Assembly (NCBI RefSeq): GCF_034432235.1
Contig: NZ_DAOUCJ010000029.1
Span: 1 to 64,000, forward strand
Source: Thermoflexus sp.
GTDB taxonomy: Bacteria; Chloroflexota; Anaerolineae; Thermoflexales; Thermoflexaceae
Length of the DNA: 64,000 nt
Direction of reading: 5' to 3'
Below the pieces are notes generated by a model, which worked only from the letters and a program-made list of their open reading frames with translations, made no database searches and was not told the origin of the DNA. Both the position numbers and the translations under genes were made by a program. Shown one piece after another: positions 59,907 through 64,000 of the stretch (positions are counted from its first letter, which is position 1; each line of letters opens with the position of its first letter).

Positions 59907-60707
59907 ATGCCCGTTTACGCCTTTGCGAACCAGAAGGGAGGAGTCGGGAAGACGACCTCTGCGGTGAACCTGGCCGCCTGTCTGGCGGCGGCCGGGCGTT
60001 CGGTGTTGCTCATCGATCTGGATCCCCAGGCCAACGCGACGGCCAGTCTGGGGATCGATCGGAAGAGCCTGAGGGGCTCGGTCTATGAGGTGCTGATCGA
60101 CGGCCTGCCCATGGCGGAACGGGTTTACCCCACCCGATGGGCGAACCTTCAGCTGGCCCCGGCGAGCGCGGATCTGGCTGGGGCCGAGGTGGAACTGGTG
60201 CAGACCTCCCGACGGGAGTTCCGCCTCCGCGATGCTCTGGAGGGCGTTCGATCCGCTTATGATTACATCCTGATCGACTGTCCCCCCAGCCTGGGGTTGC
60301 TCACGCTGAACGCCATGGTCGCTGCGGATGCGCTGATCGTGCCGGTGCAGTGTGAATATCTGGCTCTGGAAGGCCTCTCCAGGCTTCTTCAAACGATGAC
60401 GCGGGTGCGCCAGGGGTTCAACCCGCGGCTGCATGTGCGGGGCTTCCTGCTCACGATGTTCGATGCCCGCTCCCGTCTCGCCCAGCAGGTGGTGGAAGAA
60501 GTCCGTCAGCACTTCCCCGGCCGGGTCTTCCAGACGATCATCCCTCGGAGCGTCCGCCTGGCAGAGGCTCCGAGCTATGGCCTGCCCATCATCGTCTATG
60601 CTCCTCATTCTCCCGGAGCCATCGCCTATACCGCCCTCGCCCACGAGCTGATGCGGGGCGATGGGCTCTCGGTTCCTCTTCGGGAAGGAGGTGCCCATGG
60701 CGCGTAA
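59907..60707 (+). CDS. parA: Chromosome-partitioning ATPase ParA/Soj
   Basis: A 266-residue deviant-Walker ATPase that segregates origins. ANQKGGVGKTTSAVNLA (7-23) includes the signature lysine. The switch DLDPQANATASLGI and YILIDCPPSLGLLT (Walker B region) follow, with the C-terminal PRSVRLAEAPSYGLPI. The ATG at 59907 has GGGGAG five bases upstream, which rules out an earlier in-frame start. It overlaps parB by 11 bases. Confidence 0.96.
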   Translation: MPVYAFANQKGGVGKTTSAVNLAACLAAAGRSVLLIDLDPQANATASLGIDRKSLRGSVYEVLIDGLPMAERVYPTRWANLQLAPASADLAGAEVELVQTSRREFRLRDALEGVRSAYDYILIDCPPSLGLLTLNAMVAADALIVPVQCEYLALEGLSRLLQTMTRVRQGFNPRLHVRGFLLTMFDARSRLAQQVVEEVRQHFPGRVFQTIIPRSVRLAEAPSYGLPIIVYAPHSPGAIAYTALAHELMRGDGLSVPLREGGAHGA

Positions 60708-61545
60708 ATTCGGGCTCGGGAAGGGGCTGGAAGCCCTGCTTCCGGCGGGCGAGACGGCGGGCCTGCTGGAAGTTCCCATTGAGGCGATCGAGCCCAATCC
60801 GCATCAGCCCCGCCGGCAGTTCGACGAGGCGGAGCTGGAGGAGCTGGCCCAATCCATCCGGGAGCATGGGCTGTTGCAGCCGCTCATTGTGACCCAGACC
60901 CAGCTGGAGCCACCGCGATACACCCTGATCGCCGGAGAGCGCCGATGGCGGGCGGCCCGGCGCGCGGGCCTGAGCACGGTCCCTGTCGTGGTGCGGGAGG
61001 TGGCTCCCCAGCAGATGCTGGAGCTGGCTCTGGTCGAGAACCTGCAGCGGGCTGATCTGAATCCGATTGAGGAGGCGCAGGCGTATCGCTACCTGATCGA
61101 GACCTTCGGCCTGACCCACGAGGAGGTGGCCCGACGGGTGGGGCGGAGCCGGGCGGCGATCACCAACGCCCTGCGTCTGCTTCAGCTTCCCCCCGCGATC
61201 CAGGCCCATCTGATCGAAGGGCGCATCACGGAAGGCCATGCGCGAGCGCTGCTGATGCTGAGCAACCCGTCCCAGCAGGAGCTGGTGCTCCGCCGGATCC
61301 TGGAGGAGGGATTGAGCGTTCGCGCGACCGAGGAACTGGCCCGCCGCCTGCAGGGCCAGCGCCCCCGAGGGCGGAAGGCTCTCCCGCGGCCCCCCGGCCT
61401 GGCGGAGATCGAGAGCCGCCTGCGCCAGGCCCTCGGCACCAAGGTTCGTCTCTCCGCTGGCCGTCGGGGCGGACGCCTTGTCATCTATTACTACTCCGAA
61501 GAGGAGCTGGAGGCGGTGGTCCAGCGCCTGTTGGGTTCCGTGTAA
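60697..61545 (+). CDS. parB: Chromosome-partitioning CTPase/DNA-binding protein ParB
   Basis: A 282-residue ParB/Spo0J. Its N-terminus KFGLGKGLEALLP stimulates ParA. Next comes the CTP/ParB domain with IEPNPHQPRRQFDE, GERRWRAARRAGL (GERRxRA box) and ENLQRADLNPIEEA. The helix-turn-helix LTHEEVARRVGRSRAAITNALRLLQLP recognises parS. A basic C-terminal dimerisation region completes the protein. GGAGG precedes the ATG at 60697. No parS consensus (TGTTTCACGTGAAACA) was found in the window. Confidence 0.96.
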   Translation: MARKFGLGKGLEALLPAGETAGLLEVPIEAIEPNPHQPRRQFDEAELEELAQSIREHGLLQPLIVTQTQLEPPRYTLIAGERRWRAARRAGLSTVPVVVREVAPQQMLELALVENLQRADLNPIEEAQAYRYLIETFGLTHEEVARRVGRSRAAITNALRLLQLPPAIQAHLIEGRITEGHARALLMLSNPSQQELVLRRILEEGLSVRATEELARRLQGQRPRGRKALPRPPGLAEIESRLRQALGTKVRLSAGRRGGRLVIYYYSEEELEAVVQRLLGSV

Positions 61546-61600
61546 TCGAGAGCGCCCCTCTGGAAGACGATCGGGAAGCCAGGAGGAGAGGAGGCCAGCG

Positions 61601-62797
61601 ATGCCCAATCCGGCCCTCATCCGCGAGAAGGTCCGACAGGCGATCGGCATCCTGAACGAGAAGGGGATCGACGCCTGGTTAACATTCGTCCGGGAGACCG
61701 GGCAGACGCGGGATCCGGTGCTGGATCTGATCCTCGACCTGAACGTGACCTGGGTCTCCGCATTTCTCCTCACCGCGAAAGGGGACCGGATCGCCATCGT
61801 GGGGCGGTTCGATCGGGAGAACGTGGCGGCGCTGGGGGTCTGGGATCCGGTGATCGGGTATGATGAGAGCATCCGGGAGCCCCTGGTGGAGACGCTTCAG
61901 CGCCTGAACCCCCGGGAGATCGCCATTAACTATTCGGAAAACGATCCCGCCGCCGACGGGCTCACCCACGGCATGTGGTGCCTCCTCCACCGGATGCTGA
62001 GCGGCACGCCGTTTGTGGGCCGTCTCATCTCCGCCGAAGATCTCATCGGGGCGCTCCGGGGTCGCAAGACCCCGCTGGAGGTGGAGGCCATCCGTCGGGC
62101 GGTGGAGACGACCGAGGTCCTGTTCGCGGAGCTCGGATCCTTCCTGCGCCCCGGTCGCTCCGAGCGGGAGATCCAGGCCTTTGTCCACGAGCGGATGCGC
62201 GCGATGGGTGTGGAGCCCGCATGGGATCCGGATTACTGCCCCATTGTGGCCATCGGGCCGGATGCCCCTGTCGGGCATGCGATGCCCGGGGACCGTTCGG
62301 TGACCACCGGGGTGCTGGTCCACGTGGATATGGGGGTCCGGCAGGATGGCTTCTGCTCGGATATGCAGCGGGTTTGGTATGTGTTGCGGGAAGGGGAAGG
62401 GGAGCCCCCATTGGAAGTCCAGCGAGCCTTCCAGGCTGTCCGTGCGGCGATCCAGGCGGGGTTCCAGGCGCTGCGCCCGGGCGTCCAGGGGTGGGAGGTG
62501 GACGCTGCCGCGCGCCGCACCCTCACCCAGTGGGGGTATCCGGAGTATCTGCACGCCCTGGGTCATCATATCGGGCGGACCGTCCATGATGGCTCGACCG
62601 TCCTAGGGCCCCGGTGGGAGCGCTACGGGCAGACGCCCTATGGGGTTGTCGAAGCCGGGAATGTCTTCACGCTGGAGCTGGGCGTGAAGGTGCCCGGATA
62701 TGGTTACATCGGGCTGGAGGAGGATGTGCTGGTCACCCCGCGAGGCGCGGAGTGGATCAGCCATCCCCAGGCCGAGCTCTGGGTGATCCGACCGTGA
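61601..62797 (+). CDS. M24-family (Xaa-Pro aminopeptidase-like) metallopeptidase
   Basis: A 398-residue protein. The creatinase-type N-terminal domain is about residues 1-160 and the pita-bread M24 domain about 165-395. Metal ligands are visible in order: the two Asp of HVDMGVRQDGFCSDMQR, His of HALGHHIGRTVHDG, Glu of VFTLELGVKVPGYG and Glu of GLEEDVLV. It removes N-terminal residues before proline or cleaves related dipeptides. GGAGGAGAGGAGG gives a strong SD for the ATG at 61601. Its stop overlaps the sigma factor start (GTGA). Confidence 0.92.
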   Translation: MPNPALIREKVRQAIGILNEKGIDAWLTFVRETGQTRDPVLDLILDLNVTWVSAFLLTAKGDRIAIVGRFDRENVAALGVWDPVIGYDESIREPLVETLQRLNPREIAINYSENDPAADGLTHGMWCLLHRMLSGTPFVGRLISAEDLIGALRGRKTPLEVEAIRRAVETTEVLFAELGSFLRPGRSEREIQAFVHERMRAMGVEPAWDPDYCPIVAIGPDAPVGHAMPGDRSVTTGVLVHVDMGVRQDGFCSDMQRVWYVLREGEGEPPLEVQRAFQAVRAAIQAGFQALRPGVQGWEVDAAARRTLTQWGYPEYLHALGHHIGRTVHDGSTVLGPRWERYGQTPYGVVEAGNVFTLELGVKVPGYGYIGLEEDVLVTPRGAEWISHPQAELWVIRP

Positions 62798-63375
62798 AGG
62801 AACCGGGTTACGCGGATCTGGATGATGCGGCCCTTTTAGCGCGGATCGCCGGCGGCGATGAGCAGGCGCTGGCCGCTCTCTACGACCGGCATGGGGCCCG
62901 GGCGTTTTCCCTCGCCCTTCGCATCCTGGGCGACCCGGAGACGGCGGAGGAGGTGGTCCTGGATGTGTTCTGGAGCATCTGGCAGCACGCGGGCGCTTTC
63001 ATGCCGGAGCGGAGCCGTTTTACCACATGGCTTTACGCCATGGTTCGCAACCGGGCCATCGATCAGCTCCGCCGCCGGCGCGCCCGGCCGTCCCGGGTGC
63101 ATGAAGTCGAGCCGGAATCCATAGAGGCGGCGGCTGCGGATCCGGCGGTGGAAGCCCTGGCGGAGGCGGAAGAGCTGGCCCGGGCTGTCCGCGAGGCGAT
63201 GGCGGCCCTTCCGGAGGCACAACGCCGGGTGCTGGAGCTGGCCTATTTCCGGGGATGGTCCCATCGGGAGATCGCGGAGTATCTGGGGGAGCCGCTGGGC
63301 ACGGTGAAAAGCCGCCTGCATCTGGCGCTTCGGAAACTCCATGACTGGCTGGCCGAACGCGGTTTGCTGTCCTGA
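62794..63375 (+). CDS. ECF RNA polymerase sigma factor
   Basis: A 193-residue sigma-70 family protein. Region 2 is DEQALAALYDRHGARAFSLALRILGDPETAEEVVLDVFW with GAFMPERSRFTTWLYAMVRNRAIDQLRRRR. Region 4 is LPEAQRRVLELAYFRGWSHREIAEYLGEPLGTVKSRLHLALRKL. It resembles SigK-type ECF factors controlled by RskA-like anti-sigma proteins, and one follows directly. GTG at 62794 overlaps the M24 peptidase stop, a coupled start. Its promoter sites cannot be assigned from this window. Confidence 0.93.
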   Translation: MKEPGYADLDDAALLARIAGGDEQALAALYDRHGARAFSLALRILGDPETAEEVVLDVFWSIWQHAGAFMPERSRFTTWLYAMVRNRAIDQLRRRRARPSRVHEVEPESIEAAAADPAVEALAEAEELARAVREAMAALPEAQRRVLELAYFRGWSHREIAEYLGEPLGTVKSRLHLALRKLHDWLAERGLLS

Positions 63376-63512
63376 TTGAGAAAGAGATCGCAGGGTCGGG
63401 ACCTGGGAGGCGCCCTGGCTCCGAGATCGCTCTTCCCCCTCGCGCCGCCGGGGAAATCCGGGCGATCCCTGGTGAAGCGGCCTGCGTATGATTTCATAGG
63501 GGATGACCGACG

Positions 63513-64000
63513 ATGAACGTCGATCACGAAGTCTTCCAGGAGGAGCTCGCCGCTTACGCGCTGGGGGCGCTGCCGCCGGAAGAGGCGGCGGCGGTCGCCG
63601 CCCATATGGCAGGATGCCCGGCCTGTCGGGAGGCGGTAGCCCGATATCGGGAGGCCGCCACCGCGCTGGCCTACACCGTCCCGTTGCAGCCCCCGCCTCC
63701 CCGCCTCAAGGCCCGCCTGATGGCCCGGGTGCGACGGCCCCAACGGGAAAACTGGCGGTGGCTGGGGATGGGCGCCGCGCTGGTCATTGCCACCCTGTTG
63801 CTGATCCTGGCGGCCCCCCGGATCTTCGCCCCTCCGCTTTCGGTCACCCCCCGCGTGATCCCTTTGCAGGGTGCCGAGGCGGCCCCCGAAGCAGAAGGGT
63901 ATCTCATCCTGGAGGATGGCCAGGGTCTGCTGGTCACCAAGGGGCTGGCCGTTCCCCCAGAAGGCCAGGTGTATCAGGTGTGGTTTGTAGATGCGGCGGG
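63513..64000 (+). CDS. RskA-like anti-sigma factor (partial at window end)
   Basis: The first 162 codons of a gene running off the window. A cytoplasmic anti-sigma domain holds the zinc-finger motif HMAGCPACREAV (HxxxCxxC, about residues 30-41). One membrane helix follows (GAALVIATLLLILAAP, about 88-103). The outer domain begins VTPRVIPLQGAEAAPEAEGYLILEDG and has the RskA-type YQVWFVDAAG at the edge. It would hold the adjacent ECF sigma factor inactive at the membrane until cleaved. The start at 63513 follows a GGGGATG region 138 bases after the sigma gene. Confidence 0.9.
   Translation, partial: MNVDHEVFQEELAAYALGALPPEEAAAVAAHMAGCPACREAVARYREAATALAYTVPLQPPPPRLKARLMARVRRPQRENWRWLGMGAALVIATLLLILAAPRIFAPPLSVTPRVIPLQGAEAAPEAEGYLILEDGQGLLVTKGLAVPPEGQVYQVWFVDAA

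Noticed and set aside
54636..61600. Replication origin with DnaA boxes and parS sites
   Set aside because: The gene order suggests origin proximity, but dnaA, a DnaA-box cluster and the parS consensus were not found by eye in the intergenic regions.
1..64000. CRISPR array, prophage or insertion sequence
   Set aside because: No regularly spaced direct repeats, cas genes, integrases, transposases or phage structural genes were seen.

Overview
The window is high-GC, densely coded bacterial chromosome. It most resembles a thermophilic Chloroflexota (Anaerolineae/Thermoflexia-like). The pointers are the SCO1664 / DUF3090 / histidine-phosphatase trio otherwise typical of Actinobacteria and Chloroflexi, an archaeal-type HMG-CoA synthase-thiolase-DUF35 set, several secreted proteins carrying a short YLPL(V/I)xR peptide, and a Thermus-like L34. 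The placement is inference from gene content; no rRNA is present. No prophage, integrase, IS element or CRISPR array was seen.

Layout. 1-6.4 kb: an ABC permease, small and large membrane proteins, a GT4 glycosyltransferase, a helicase-C3-like protein, DedA, and a degenerate PduO-like protein behind a palindromic promoter. 6.6-11.5 kb (minus strand): front end of the mevalonate pathway (class II HMG-CoA reductase, HicB/DinB fusion, HMG-CoA synthase, thiolase, DUF35). 11.7-16.3 kb: secreted glycosidase-like protein, second GT4, repeat-rich coiled-coil protein. 16.3-19.1 kb (minus): acyl-CoA degradation operon (crotonase, 3-hydroxyacyl-CoA dehydrogenase, degenerate second dehydrogenase). 19.2-28.7 kb: GH3-like membrane-anchored protein, CoA-binding fusion, tRNA-Arg(CCT), DUF4870 protein, RecJ with a flippase-like partner, and an oligopeptide-type permease pair. 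29-31.8 kb: alaS with a structured leader. 31.9-35.7 kb: three secreted proteins and tRNA-Ser(GGA). 35.8-43.8 kb: TPR protein, FAD oxidoreductase, cNMP/bPH membrane protein, SDH-type protease, and the conserved phosphatase-DUF3090-SCO1664 trio.

43.8-45.3 kb holds a two-gene unit: an SMC/OLD-like AAA ATPase overlapped by a small TOPRIM-like protein. It is the best candidate here for an undescribed (possibly defence) system. 45.5-49 kb: Tat-exported molybdopterin oxidoreductase, DoxX-like protein and a DUF255 thioredoxin-fold protein. 49-54.6 kb: frameshifted DUF4058 gene, DUF1641 plus sulfide:quinone oxidoreductase, PfkB kinase, LOG-like protein, ProC. 54.9-61.5 kb is an origin-type cluster (rpmH, rnpA, yidD, a beta-propeller lipoprotein, yidC, khpB, PfkB kinase, parA, parB), but dnaA and a recognisable parS are not visible. 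The window ends with an M24 peptidase, an ECF sigma factor and the start of its anti-sigma factor.

Two intergenic elements, about 31 kb apart and in opposite orientation (18038-18261 and 49074-49318), share a colinear series of short hairpins and define a repeat family not explained by any gene.
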